64,000 bases of DNA, taken from the NCBI RefSeq assembly GCF_001746835.1, contig NZ_CP016094.1:1116001-1180000 (forward strand), given 5' to 3'. Source of the DNA: Lacunisphaera limnophila (GTDB lineage Bacteria > Verrucomicrobiota > Verrucomicrobiia > Opitutales > Opitutaceae). Each line of letters begins with the position of its first letter. Within the stretch, counting starts at the first letter, position 1. This document shows, in pieces, positions 28,404 to 36,535 of this stretch. Position numbers and translations under genes: made by a program. The notes below the pieces were generated by a model that worked only from the letters and a program-made list of their open reading frames with translations, was not told the origin of the DNA and ran no database searches.

Positions 28404-28793
28404 ATGTCCGATGCCCCGACCTATCCCCCCCGCGGCGAACTTGTCATCCGTACGATCGCGATGCCGGCCAACACCAATTCCAACGGTGACATGTTCGGCG
28501 GCTGGCTGGTCTCCCAGATGGACCTCGGCGGCGCCATCCTGGCCCGTAACACCGCCCGGAGCCGCATCACGACCGTCGCGATCGATGCCATGTCGTTTCA
28601 CGATCCGGTCTACGTCGGGGATATCGTCAGCTGTCATGCCTTGCTCGGCAAAACCGGCCGTACCTCGATGCGCATCGAGGTCGAGGCCTGGGCCCAGCGC
28701 CACAAGGGCGGCGAACACGTGCGCGTGACCACCGGCATCTTCACCTACGTCGCGATCGACGACCACGGCCGGCCCCAACCGGTCCATCGCTAG
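28404..28793 (+). CDS. Acyl-CoA thioesterase, YciA-like
   Basis: 129-residue hotdog-fold protein. The YciA/BACH hallmark NSNGDMFGGWLVSQMDLGGA contains the catalytic Asp, and VAIDAMSFHDPVYVGDIVSCHA follows. It would hydrolyse acyl-CoAs to free acid and CoA. The ATG at 28404 begins a standard N-terminus (MSDAPTYPPRGELV). Twenty-five bases after the HEAT gene, so possibly cotranscribed. Confidence 0.9.
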   Translation: MSDAPTYPPRGELVIRTIAMPANTNSNGDMFGGWLVSQMDLGGAILARNTARSRITTVAIDAMSFHDPVYVGDIVSCHALLGKTGRTSMRIEVEAWAQRHKGGEHVRVTTGIFTYVAIDDHGRPQPVHR

Positions 28794-28809
28794 TTTCCCT
28801 CCGCGCCGC

Positions 28810-29274
28810 ATGCGCTCCATCACCCTCCCAAAACTCTTCCTGTTTGGCCTCGCGCTGGCCGCCGGACTGTTCGCCCGCGCCAGCGAGGCGGAGGTGCTGG
28901 CCGCTGTCCGCGCCGCCGATGACGCGCGCATCGCCGCCACGCTCGCCGTCGATGCGACCCGGCTCGACGCGATCCTGTCCGACGAGCTGCATTACGCCCA
29001 CTCCAGCGGGGTGATCGATTCCAAGGCTTCCCTCCTCGAGTCGCTCACCAGCCGCCGCGTGGTCTATGAGTCGGTGGAGCATGTCGCCCGCGACTTCGTG
29101 GCCGCCGGTCCCGGCCTCGTGCTCATGCGCGGTCGGATGCTCGTGCGGGTCGGCAGCGCCACCCAGCGAAACCTGATCGACCTGAACTACCTCGCCGTGT
29201 GGCGGGAGGAAGGCGGTCGCTGGCGTTTCCTCGCCTGGCAATCCAGTCGCAATCCGGCCCCGGCCAAGCCGTGA
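28810..29274 (+). CDS. Secreted SnoaL/DUF4440-like protein
   Basis: 154 residues, with a signal peptide (LFLFGLALAAGLFARA). The mature part has the NTF2-like cone fold pattern: EVLAAVRAADDARIAATLAVDATRLDAILSDELHYAHSSG, VVYESVEHVARDF and NYLAVWREEGGRWRFLAWQSS. Such proteins bind small ligands or are catalytic with a His/Asp pair; function unknown. Sixteen bases after the thioesterase. Confidence 0.8.
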   Translation: MRSITLPKLFLFGLALAAGLFARASEAEVLAAVRAADDARIAATLAVDATRLDAILSDELHYAHSSGVIDSKASLLESLTSRRVVYESVEHVARDFVAAGPGLVLMRGRMLVRVGSATQRNLIDLNYLAVWREEGGRWRFLAWQSSRNPAPAKP

Positions 29275-29352
29275 CGCTGTATCGGCCCGAATTCACGGGC
29301 GTTGGCGCGCACCTGATTTGACGCCGGCACCCCGGCCCCGCAAGGTGCCGGC

Positions 29353-30276
29353 TTGTCCACCCTCCCCCCTAATTCCGCACGATCCGGCAACGGCGTGGCT
29401 GCCGCCGCCGCCGGTTTCCTGCTGTGGGGCATCGTGCCGATCTATTGGAAGCAGATGCAGGGCGTGTCGGCGCCCGAGCTGATCGCCCACCGCATTGTCT
29501 GGTCGCTGCTTTTTCTCTGCGGCATCCTCGCGTGGCAGCGCAAGTTCGCCTCGCTGCGCCCCGCCTTCGCCGGGGTCCGCGCCGCCGGGCTGACCTTCGC
29601 CAGCGCCCTCCTCATCACCGTCAACTGGACCGTCTACGTGTGGGCGGTGAATGCCGGTCACATCCTGGAAACCAGCCTCGGTTATTTCCTCGTACCGCTC
29701 ATGAACGTCGCGATCGGGTCGTTCCTGCTCCATGAGAAGCTTCGCCCCTTGCAGTGGGGCGCGATCGGTCTGGCCGCGCTCGGTGTCGTCCTGTTGCTGC
29801 TGCGGGTCGGTCACTTCCCGTGGATCGCGCTGGTCATCGCCAGCACCTGGGCCGCCTACGGGCTCTTGAAAAAGCAGTCGGCCCAGGGCCCGATCGCCGG
29901 TCTCACGGCCGAAACCATCGTCCTCTTTCCCGTCGCCGCCGGCTTGCTCCTGTGGCTGGCGGCGCACGGCGGCGGCGCACTCGGGCATGCCCCCGCGCGC
30001 ACCCAGGCCTTTGTGCTCAGCGCCGGCGTGATCACCGCCGTGCCCCTGCTGCTCTTTGCCTACGGCGCCCAACGGATGCGGCTGACCTCGCTTGGCCTGC
30101 TCCAATACCTCGCCCCGTCCGTGCAGTTCCTGATCGGGCTCTTCGTCTACCGCGAACCGTTCGATGCGGCGCGCTTCCAGGCCTTCGGGCTCATCTGGGC
30201 GGGTTTGGTCGTCTACTCCGCCGACACCTTCTGGGCCCAGCGCCGCCAGCTCCTCCGCGCCGCCGGCATGACCTGA
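29353..30276 (+). CDS. rarD: RarD-type EamA membrane permease
   Basis: 307 residues with ten membrane helices in two EamA-like halves. RarD hallmarks are present: FLLWGIVPIYWKQM, APELIAHRIVWSLLFL, INWTVYVWAVNAGHILETSLGYF and FVYREPF. The start is TTG at 29353 with AAGGTG about six bases upstream; no ATG exists before the first helix. RarD proteins are linked to chloramphenicol sensitivity in E. coli and to transport of unidentified metabolites. Confidence 0.92.
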   Translation: MSTLPPNSARSGNGVAAAAAGFLLWGIVPIYWKQMQGVSAPELIAHRIVWSLLFLCGILAWQRKFASLRPAFAGVRAAGLTFASALLITVNWTVYVWAVNAGHILETSLGYFLVPLMNVAIGSFLLHEKLRPLQWGAIGLAALGVVLLLLRVGHFPWIALVIASTWAAYGLLKKQSAQGPIAGLTAETIVLFPVAAGLLLWLAAHGGGALGHAPARTQAFVLSAGVITAVPLLLFAYGAQRMRLTSLGLLQYLAPSVQFLIGLFVYREPFDAARFQAFGLIWAGLVVYSADTFWAQRRQLLRAAGMT

Positions 30277-30355
30277 GCCGGAACGCCAAGGCGCTGGCAT
30301 GGTGCCGCCCGGCGCTTGCGTGGGTGGCGACCCGGCGCTTCACTGACGTCACCCC

Positions 30356-31159
30356 ATGAAAAACCGCCTCCCCCTGCTCCCGCTGGCGCTGGCCGCGCTT
30401 TGCTCCCTCGCGCTCGCCCAACCCGCAACCCCGCCCGCCCCGGCTCCCGCTGCGCCGGTCGTCGCCGACGCACCCCCGCCCCTGCCGGATGCCTCCGCGC
30501 CGATCCCCAAGACCGGCAACGCCCGCTTCTTCGAAATGCACGAGTCTTTCCTCGCCCGGGGCAAGAGCGGCCCGATCGGCGTGCTGTTCCTCGGCGACTC
30601 CATTACCGAGGGTTGGCGCGGGGCCCCGCACATTTGGGAGCACTATTTCGGCCAATACCAGCCCGCCAACTTCGGCATCGGCGGCGACCAGACCCAGCAC
30701 GTGATCTGGCGCATCGAGAACGGCGAGCTCGACGGCATCAGCCCGAAGGTCGTCGTCCTCATGATCGGCACCAACAACTCCGCCCGGCACTCCGGCGAGC
30801 AGATCGCCGACGGGGTCAAAAAGATCGTCGAACTGACCCGCGCGAAGATCCCCGGCGTGAAGGTCCTGCTGCTCGCCATCCTGCCGCGCGACGCCCGCCG
30901 CAATGCCGACGGGTTGATCACCGAGGCCGCCATCGCGGACGCCACCAAGCGTGTGGCCGCCAATGACCGCGCCAACGCCCTCCTCGCCCCGCTCGACGAC
31001 GGCGTGAACGTGCGGTTCCTCAACACCAACGCCCTCTTCCTCGGACGCGATGGCCGGATTCCGTGGACCCTCATGCCCGACCAGTTGCATCTCACCGCCG
31101 CAGGCTACCAGCTCTGGGCCGAGGCGATTGCCAAGCCGCTCGCCGAGATGATGAAGTGA
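30356..31159 (+). CDS. Secreted GDSL/SGNH hydrolase
   Basis: 267 residues. A signal peptide (LLPLALAALCSLALA) is followed by an Ala/Pro-rich spacer, then the SGNH core: block I LFLGDSITEGW (nucleophilic Ser), block II FGIGGDQTQHV (Gly), block III MIGTNN (Asn), block V DQLHLTAAGY (Asp/His). It would be a periplasmic or exported esterase or acetylhydrolase on a glycan. Resembles platelet-activating-factor acetylhydrolase-like SGNH proteins of Verrucomicrobia. Confidence 0.9.
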   Translation: MKNRLPLLPLALAALCSLALAQPATPPAPAPAAPVVADAPPPLPDASAPIPKTGNARFFEMHESFLARGKSGPIGVLFLGDSITEGWRGAPHIWEHYFGQYQPANFGIGGDQTQHVIWRIENGELDGISPKVVVLMIGTNNSARHSGEQIADGVKKIVELTRAKIPGVKVLLLAILPRDARRNADGLITEAAIADATKRVAANDRANALLAPLDDGVNVRFLNTNALFLGRDGRIPWTLMPDQLHLTAAGYQLWAEAIAKPLAEMMK

Positions 31160-31171
31160 GAATTGAGGTGA

Positions 31172-31192
31172 CACCTGCGCTCCGCGCAGGTG
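31172..31192. other. Hairpin, CACCTGCGC/GCGCAGGTG
   Basis: Perfect nine-base stem with three-base loop twelve bases after the SGNH stop. No T-tract, so a REP-like palindrome or a weak terminator. Confidence 0.45.
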
Positions 31193-31267
31193 CTTATGGC
31201 TCCGCGTCCACCGAACCCCGACATGGTCGCCGCGGCTCCAGCCAGGCATTCATGCCCTTCGCCGGAC

Positions 31268-31735
31268 TTACTTCAGGTCCTTGCCGAAATCGAGCAGCTC
31301 CATCTCGAACACGAGCGTGGCGTAGCGCTTGATGCCGGGCGGCCGGCCCTTGGCCCCGTAGGCCAGCTCGGGCGGGACGATCAGGAGCCACTTCTCCCCC
31401 TTCGTCATCTTTTGCAGTGCCTCCTCCCAGCCCTCGATCAGGTCGCCCCGGTCGATGCGCACCTTGAGCGGATTCTCCGCGGTGTTCTGGTCGAAGATTT
31501 TTCCGTCGAGCAGCATGCCCTTGTAGACCACGCTGACCTTCATGCCCGTCTTCGGCATGCCGGCGGCGGGATCCCCGGCTTTCAACACGATGTAGCGCAG
31601 GCCGGTGAAGGTCTTCTTGGCCTCGGGCCAGCGCTGTTCGACGATCTCCAGGTCCTCGGGCGGCAGTTTTTCCCGCTGGGCCAGGAGCGGACTGGCGGCG
31701 AAGAGGGCGAGGCAGAGGCAGAGGAGCGGACGCAT
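31268..31735 (-). CDS. Secreted FKBP-type peptidyl-prolyl isomerase
   Basis: 155 residues. Signal peptide (RPLLCLCLALFAASPLLA) then the FKBP core with VSVVYKGMLLDGKIFDQN, DLIEGWEEALQKMTKGEKWLLIVPPELAYG and the final FEMELLDF. Active-site aromatic and hydrophobic residues (Y, F, D, W, I) are in place. The start at 31735 (MRPLLCL) is preferred to the upstream GTG. It acts on prolines in the periplasm. Twelve bases from the DD-carboxypeptidase stop and therefore cotranscribed. Confidence 0.9.
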   Translation of the reverse strand: MRPLLCLCLALFAASPLLAQREKLPPEDLEIVEQRWPEAKKTFTGLRYIVLKAGDPAAGMPKTGMKVSVVYKGMLLDGKIFDQNTAENPLKVRIDRGDLIEGWEEALQKMTKGEKWLLIVPPELAYGAKGRPPGIKRYATLVFEMELLDFGKDLK

Positions 31736-31746
31736 GGTGGGGGTAA

Positions 31747-32775
31747 TCACGGTTTCTTTTCGGGAGGAATGACGCGGAAAATGACCACCGGTTCCTTCGG
31801 CGTCGAGGCTTGTTCGGCCCGGGCGGCCGGCGCGGGATCGGCCGGCACGGTCTTGACCGTGGGCATGGGCGCGGCCTTGGCGGGCGGCGCCGCCGGCGCC
31901 GGGGCCGGCGCGGCAACCGACACCACGGGCATCGCCGGCGGCACTGTGGCGAAGCCGCGCTCGAGCAACTCGCGGGCCTTCACGTCGCGCACGACCCGCT
32001 GCTCGCTGCCGAGCACGACGGCGATGAGCCGACGGCCGTTGCGTTCGGCCGTGGCCGCGAGCGAGAAACCACCCGCGCTGAAATACCCGGTCTTGAGTCC
32101 GTCACATCCCGGGAAGGCGGTGAGTAGGCCGTTGTGGTTGCGCATGATGAAGGGTTCCGCCGCGACCTCCCGGAAGGCGCGCTCCTTGATCGAGCTGTAA
32201 CGCAGCACCTGGCCGTGCCGGATCAGTTCGCGCGAGAGCCGGGCGAGATCACGCGCGGTCGTGACATCCGGAGACTGGCCCTTGCTGGGCGGCAGACCGT
32301 GTGGGGAATGGAAGGTCGTGCTGGTCATGCCGAGCGCGCGGGCCTTCGCGTTCATGAGCTCGACAAACGCCTCGCGCGAACCGGCCGCATGGGTGGCCAG
32401 GGCCACGGCGGCATCATTGGCCGACTGGATCATCAGCGCGTGCAGCAGGTCATCCACCGTGAAGACCTCGCCCTGCTTGAGGTAGACCTGCGAGCCGCCG
32501 GTGCGCGCCGCCTCGGCCGACACCGTCACCGGGTCGGTCAGGGCGATCCGGCCGGATTCTACCTGGTCGATCACCACGAAGAAGGTCATCAGCTTGGTGA
32601 TGCTCGCCGGAAACCCGCGCGCATCGGCATTCTCCTCGATCAACACGGCCCCCGTCGCGGCATCGGTGACGATGGCACTGAGGTAGGGATTGCGGGAAAC
32701 CTTCTCGATGGCGAATGAGGCGACCGCCGTCCCGGCGACCAGTCCCACCACCACCACGCGCTGCAGGAAATTCAT
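31747..32775 (-). CDS. D-alanyl-D-alanine carboxypeptidase (S11 family)
   Basis: 342 residues with N-terminal signal or anchor helix (FLQRVVVVGLVAGTAVASFA). Serine peptidase motifs: FPASITKLMTF (SxxK nucleophile), IQSANDAAVAL (SxN) and DGLKTGYFS (KTG). It trims the last D-Ala from peptidoglycan stems. After about residue 280 the tail is Ala/Pro-rich and disordered, replacing the usual C-terminal amphipathic anchor. Start chosen at 32775 (MNFLQRVV). Confidence 0.92.
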   Translation of the reverse strand: MNFLQRVVVVGLVAGTAVASFAIEKVSRNPYLSAIVTDAATGAVLIEENADARGFPASITKLMTFFVVIDQVESGRIALTDPVTVSAEAARTGGSQVYLKQGEVFTVDDLLHALMIQSANDAAVALATHAAGSREAFVELMNAKARALGMTSTTFHSPHGLPPSKGQSPDVTTARDLARLSRELIRHGQVLRYSSIKERAFREVAAEPFIMRNHNGLLTAFPGCDGLKTGYFSAGGFSLAATAERNGRRLIAVVLGSEQRVVRDVKARELLERGFATVPPAMPVVSVAAPAPAPAAPPAKAAPMPTVKTVPADPAPAARAEQASTPKEPVVIFRVIPPEKKP

Positions 32776-32862
32776 CCGCGCAAGGCAGTGACCGGAAACC
32801 GGCAACGCAATATCAATTCAAGCCATCCTGCTCACGGCCATGCCTGGGGGCCCACCGGGCAT

Positions 32863-32893
32863 AAAAAAAGGCGGAGCCCGGAGGCTCCGCCTT
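32863..32893 (-). terminator. Terminator after the RRM gene
   Basis: Eleven-base stem AAGGCGGAGCC/GGCTCCGCCTT with CGGA loop, followed on the minus strand by seven T. Located 35 bases beyond the RRM stop. Confidence 0.9.
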
Positions 32894-32927
32894 GAAAGTG
32901 GATTTTCGCCGAAGGCGAAAGTCGGAA

Positions 32928-33320
32928 TTAGTAACGGTCGCGACCGCCGCCACCGCCGCCGCCGCCGAAACCGCCACGGCCGCCGCCGCCGAAGCCGCCA
33001 CGGCGCTCGCCGCCGAAGCCGCCACGACCGCCGCCGCCGCCGCCGTAGCCGCCGCCGGCCGGACGATCTTCCTTCGGACGGGCCTCATTGACCTGGAGAG
33101 CGCGGCCGCCGAAATCGACGCCGTTGGTCTTCTCAATGGCCATCTTGGCCTCTTCCGGGGTGCCCATGGTGACGAACGCGAAACCGCGGGGGCGGCCGGT
33201 CATCTTGTCCATGGCGACATAGGTGTCGGTCACGGTGCCGAACTGGCCGAAATGGGCGCGGAGTTCGTCATCGGTGGTCTTGAACGATAGGTTTCCAACG
33301 TAGAGTTTGGAATTGCTCAT
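32928..33320 (-). CDS. Glycine-rich RNA-binding protein (single RRM)
   Basis: 130 residues. RRM fold with RNP2 LYVGNL at residues 6-11 and RNP1 RGFAFVTM near 45-52, so RNA binding residues Tyr and Phe are present. The C-terminal 40 residues are Gly-rich with Arg and Tyr (GGYGGGG repeats), as in cold-induced bacterial Rbp proteins. It would chaperone mRNA, perhaps in the cold. The 230-base leader upstream (to 33550) is unusually long and has no gene; that fits a cold-regulated 5' UTR, an inference. Confidence 0.93.
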   Translation of the reverse strand: MSNSKLYVGNLSFKTTDDELRAHFGQFGTVTDTYVAMDKMTGRPRGFAFVTMGTPEEAKMAIEKTNGVDFGGRALQVNEARPKEDRPAGGGYGGGGGGRGGFGGERRGGFGGGGRGGFGGGGGGGGRDRY

Positions 33321-33550
33321 GTGATAAATCGTAGATCCTTCGCCATCTGCCAGTCTGTTCCCAACGTGGGTTTCGAAATCATCACTTAAGCCAAACGCTC
33401 AGCCAACGACTCACCAGTTCCTGTCATCAAACGCTATCTCTAACGAGGGGCGTAAGAACGCCGATGCAGGGCGCGCTTGCAAGGGAATTTTTTTAGCAGG
33501 GTCGTCAACCCACTGCCCGACAGGGAGTTGAATTTAGACGTGGCTCCCGA

Positions 33551-34012
33551 TTAAATCGAGTATTTCCGCCGGATCGCATCCGGGATCCGCACCGGGCGGG
33601 TCGTCTCCAGCGAGATCATCACGTAGTCAAACCAGCCGTCGCACACACGTTTGCCGTCGGGTCGACGTTCAATCTCGAACTGCAACCGCAGGCCAATGAG
33701 CGTGAATTTCTCGATCCAGCAGCGCACGGTCATCTTGTCACCCAGGGTGAGCGATCGCCGGAAATTCATCTGGGTCGCCGCGATAACCCAACCAAATCCG
33801 AGCTGCTGAAATTCCGCCATCGGCATGCCATAGCAGCGCTCCATCTGGTCAAACCGGGCGGCGAGCACGTAATCCATGTACCGGCTGCTATGCACATGCT
33901 GGTACATGTCGATGTCGTCCGGCCGCACCGCCAGTTCGCTCTCGAATTTGGCGTACACCAAGCCCGGCTCCACCGCCTCTGCCGCATCCATGCCTGATTT
34001 TGCTTCGTCCAC
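33551..34012 (-). CDS. Acyl-CoA thioesterase, YbgC/4HBT-like
   Basis: 153 residues. Hotdog fold of the 4-hydroxybenzoyl-CoA thioesterase type: VRPDDIDMYQHVHSSRYMDYVLAARFDQME contains the catalytic Asp and the conserved His/Tyr context. FTLIGLRLQFEIERRPDGKRVCDGWFDYVMISLETTRPVRIP follows. It hydrolyses acyl-CoA thioesters; chain length unknown. Divergent from a TetR regulator (105 bases apart) and so probably regulated by it. Confidence 0.85.
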   Translation of the reverse strand: MDEAKSGMDAAEAVEPGLVYAKFESELAVRPDDIDMYQHVHSSRYMDYVLAARFDQMERCYGMPMAEFQQLGFGWVIAATQMNFRRSLTLGDKMTVRCWIEKFTLIGLRLQFEIERRPDGKRVCDGWFDYVMISLETTRPVRIPDAIRRKYSI

Positions 34013-34085
34013 CTCCGCAAACTGCGATCCCGAAGCGGCCGCTCCAAGGCAAATCGGTGCGCCACCAAGGGAATCCTAGCTTGAA

Positions 34086-34105
34086 TGTATTATTTGTTTC
34101 ATACA
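34086..34105. promoter_or_regulatory. Possible TetR operator, TGTAT-N10-ATACA
   Basis: Inverted repeat TGTAT (34086-34090) and ATACA (34101-34105) with AT-rich spacer, in the 105-base gap between the thioesterase and the TetR gene. The AT-rich block is unusual in this G+C-rich window and would include promoter elements for both genes. Confidence 0.5.
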
Positions 34106-34117
34106 AGTGTTTGCCTC

Positions 34118-34738
34118 ATGGCCTCAAGCTCTTCCGCCACCCCTGCGAGGATATTAGCTGCTGCTGAAGCGCTATTTGCAGACAATGGATACGCCAACAT
34201 CACCTTGCGGCAGATCACGGCTCACGCCGGGGTAAACCTGGCCGCGGTCAACTACCACTTCTTCGATAAGGAAACGCTGTACCGGGAACTGCTCACGCAG
34301 CGCCTGCGGCAGATCAATCATCAACGCGCGGTCTTGCTGGAGGCCGCCGAGGCCCGGGCACCGGACGGTCTGGCGCCGCTGGATGAAATCATGGATGCCC
34401 TCGCCCGGCCCGCCTTTCTGCCCGAGGGGGCCTTCACCCCTGCCAGTGCCCGCCTCCTTGGCCGCGTTCTGCTTGAGCAGGCTACCTTGACCGAGGGTCT
34501 GTTGCAGCAGGAATTTCAACCCATGATGACCCGTATCGGCCAGGCCTTGCGTCGTCACCAACCCGGCCTGCCCCCGGCGGATTTCCTCTGGCGCTTCAGT
34601 TTCATCGTCGGCGCTCTGCACCACTCACTCGCCACCCTGCCCAATATGCATGCCCTGACCCAAGGGATCTGCCGGGACAACGATGCCAATGCCGCTCTCG
34701 GCAGTTTTACAAAATTCGCCATCGCGGCGATGCGCTAG
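34118..34738 (+). CDS. TetR-family transcriptional regulator
   Basis: 206 residues. The N-terminal helix-turn-helix region ARILAAAEALFADNGYANITLRQITAHAGVNLAAVNYHFFDKETLYRELL is textbook TetR. The C-terminal domain (from about 70) resembles the CecR/YbiH type in which the ligand pocket is large and hydrophobic. Start chosen at 34118 (MASSSSATP); a GTG or ATG earlier would lie in the operator. It probably controls the divergent thioesterase and itself, sensing a fatty acyl or aromatic ligand. Confidence 0.9.
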   Translation: MASSSSATPARILAAAEALFADNGYANITLRQITAHAGVNLAAVNYHFFDKETLYRELLTQRLRQINHQRAVLLEAAEARAPDGLAPLDEIMDALARPAFLPEGAFTPASARLLGRVLLEQATLTEGLLQQEFQPMMTRIGQALRRHQPGLPPADFLWRFSFIVGALHHSLATLPNMHALTQGICRDNDANAALGSFTKFAIAAMR

Positions 34739-34801
34739 CAGCCACCCGCAGAGGGTCGGGCTGTAAATCCGATCACCCGGACTGACGAAACGGGGCGGTA
34801 T

Positions 34802-34843
34802 GCAGATATTTCGTCTCCGTCCTTGTCACCGCGAAATATCTGC
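34802..34843. other. Perfect 12-base inverted repeat with 18-base spacer
   Basis: GCAGATATTTCG (34802-34813) and CGAAATATCTGC (34832-34843) are exact reverse complements. It lies 60 bases after the tetR stop, in an otherwise gene-free 240-base stretch. No T-tract follows. The arms are long for one operator. Possibilities are a binding site for two dimers, an element end, or a large RNA hairpin. Confidence 0.75.
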
Positions 34844-34978
34844 CTCACTTAGCCCCCAGCAGCGCTGACCACGCTGCGGCGGTTTCCCTGAAACTTCGCA
34901 CCCCTGACCCGGGTTAGAGGACGACAGGAACAAAGACCCGCCACCCGCGCTCTGAACCAGCGCGCCCGACACCAAGCC

Positions 34979-35143
34979 ATGCTCACCGCCATCATCATCC
35001 TTGCCTTGCTTTCCCTCCTCGTTGCCACCGAGGGGGATCCCGCGAACCCGACTGTCGAGACCAACGCGGAAAAGCCGGTGCGCCCGGCCGGTCAGAACGG
35101 GGCTGAGGGCAAGGCCGACAAGCGCTGCCGCCTCGCCGCTTAG
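34979..35143 (+). CDS. Candidate 54-residue small membrane protein
   Basis: Short frame: MLTAIIILALLSLLVATEGD is a hydrophobic segment that could be a signal or a single helix, then a polar Pro/Glu/Lys tail ending RLAA. The composition is consistent with a real small protein. There is no clear Shine-Dalgarno and no homologue I recognise, so confidence is low. The surrounding 34739-35248 stretch holds no other gene apart from the inverted repeat. Confidence 0.35.
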   Translation: MLTAIIILALLSLLVATEGDPANPTVETNAEKPVRPAGQNGAEGKADKRCRLAA

Positions 35144-35248
35144 GCTGTCGCCCCGCCGCCCAGCGGCTCCCATGGCGGTAAGATAACTTAGGGAAACCTG
35201 GCTTGCGCTTCCGGAAGGCTTTCATTCCCTACCGGCTCACAACCTTCC

Positions 35249-36385
35249 ATGCGCCGTTTCTTCGCCTCCCTTGTCCAGTGGATTGATTCCGACTACTCCG
35301 TCGAATCACCTGATGCCATCCGCGCCCAGCCCGATGGCGTGAATCTCGTCCGCTGCATTCCCTTCATCATCCTGCATCTCGGCTGCCTCGGGGTCATCTG
35401 GGTCGGCTGGAGCTGGTTCGCCGTCTGGACCGCGGTCGCCCTCTACTTCCTCCGGATGTTCGCGGTCACGGGTATCTTCCACCGCTATTTCTCGCACAAG
35501 ACCTACAGCACTTCCCGTTTCGGCCAGTTCCTGCTCGCCCTCTGGACCGGCACCACCGTCCAGCGCGGCCCGCTCTGGTGGGCCTACCACCACCGGCACC
35601 ACCACCAGCATTCGGACGAACCGGAAGACGCCCACTCGCCGCACGTGCACGGCTTCCTCTGGTCGCACATCGGCTGGATCACCAGCAAGCGCAACTTCCC
35701 GACCGACTACTCCAAGGTCAAGGATCTCGCCAAATTCCCCGAGCTCGTCTGGCTGAACCGGTTCGACATCGTGGTGCCCGTCCTCTTCGCCACCGGCCTC
35801 TTCGGCCTCGGCCGCTACCTGGAACACGCCGCCCCCGGCCTCGGCACCTCCGGCGCCCAGCTTCTCGTCTGGGGTTTCTTCATCAGCACCACCTTCCTGT
35901 TCCACGGCACGGCCTCGATCAACTCGTTCACCCACCTGTGGGGCAAGCGCCGCTTCAACACCACCGACGACTCCCGCAACAGCTTCATCCTTGCGCTCGT
36001 GTGCCTCGGTGAGGGTTGGCACAACAACCACCACCGCTACCAGTCCTCGACCCGCAACGGTTTCTACTGGTGGGAAATCGATCCCACCTACTACGGCCTG
36101 AAGCTGCTCTCCTGGACCGGTTTCATCTGGGGCCTCAAGCCCGTGCCCGCCTCCATCTACGAGGAAGCCGCGCAAATCGCCCACCACGACACCATCCGAC
36201 GCTTCAGCACCTCCTCCGTGCAGCACGAGATCAACACCCTGCGCAAGGTCGTGCCGACCGCCGCCGCCATCGCCATAGCCACGGTGAATTCCCCCGAGGT
36301 CGCCAGTCAGCTGAAGAAGGACGGCCCGGCGATCCACAAGGACGTCGCCGAGCAGACCGAACACCCCGGCACGGACCAGCAGTAA
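35249..36385 (+). CDS. Membrane acyl-CoA/acyl-lipid desaturase
   Basis: 378 residues. Three histidine boxes bind the di-iron centre: HRYFSH (after TM2), HRHHHQH, and HNNHHR near residue 260. Four membrane helices are arranged as in delta-9 desaturases (stearoyl-CoA desaturase-like). It introduces a cis double bond into an acyl chain. A Lys/Ala-rich tail beyond about 320 is variable. A terminator follows at 36414. It immediately precedes a lipid-modification operon that needs unsaturated chains as substrates. Confidence 0.93.
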   Translation: MRRFFASLVQWIDSDYSVESPDAIRAQPDGVNLVRCIPFIILHLGCLGVIWVGWSWFAVWTAVALYFLRMFAVTGIFHRYFSHKTYSTSRFGQFLLALWTGTTVQRGPLWWAYHHRHHHQHSDEPEDAHSPHVHGFLWSHIGWITSKRNFPTDYSKVKDLAKFPELVWLNRFDIVVPVLFATGLFGLGRYLEHAAPGLGTSGAQLLVWGFFISTTFLFHGTASINSFTHLWGKRRFNTTDDSRNSFILALVCLGEGWHNNHHRYQSSTRNGFYWWEIDPTYYGLKLLSWTGFIWGLKPVPASIYEEAAQIAHHDTIRRFSTSSVQHEINTLRKVVPTAAAIAIATVNSPEVASQLKKDGPAIHKDVAEQTEHPGTDQQ

Positions 36386-36413
36386 GGCCAATCCCAGGCT
36401 GGCCACCGCCCCC

Positions 36414-36447
36414 GCCCCGCGCGCCTCCCGCCGCGGGGCTTTTCTTT
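36414..36447 (+). terminator. Terminator after the desaturase
   Basis: Eight-base stem GCCCCGCG/CGCGGGGC with ten-base loop followed by TTTTCTTT. It separates the desaturase transcript from the next operon. Confidence 0.8.
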
Positions 36448-36535
36448 GAATCCGCCGCCCCGTGCCGGGCGTAGCTTGCCACGTGCGCCCGTCCGGAATT
36501 ACACCTCCTGCCATCAAAACCCGCCCCGCCCTGCG

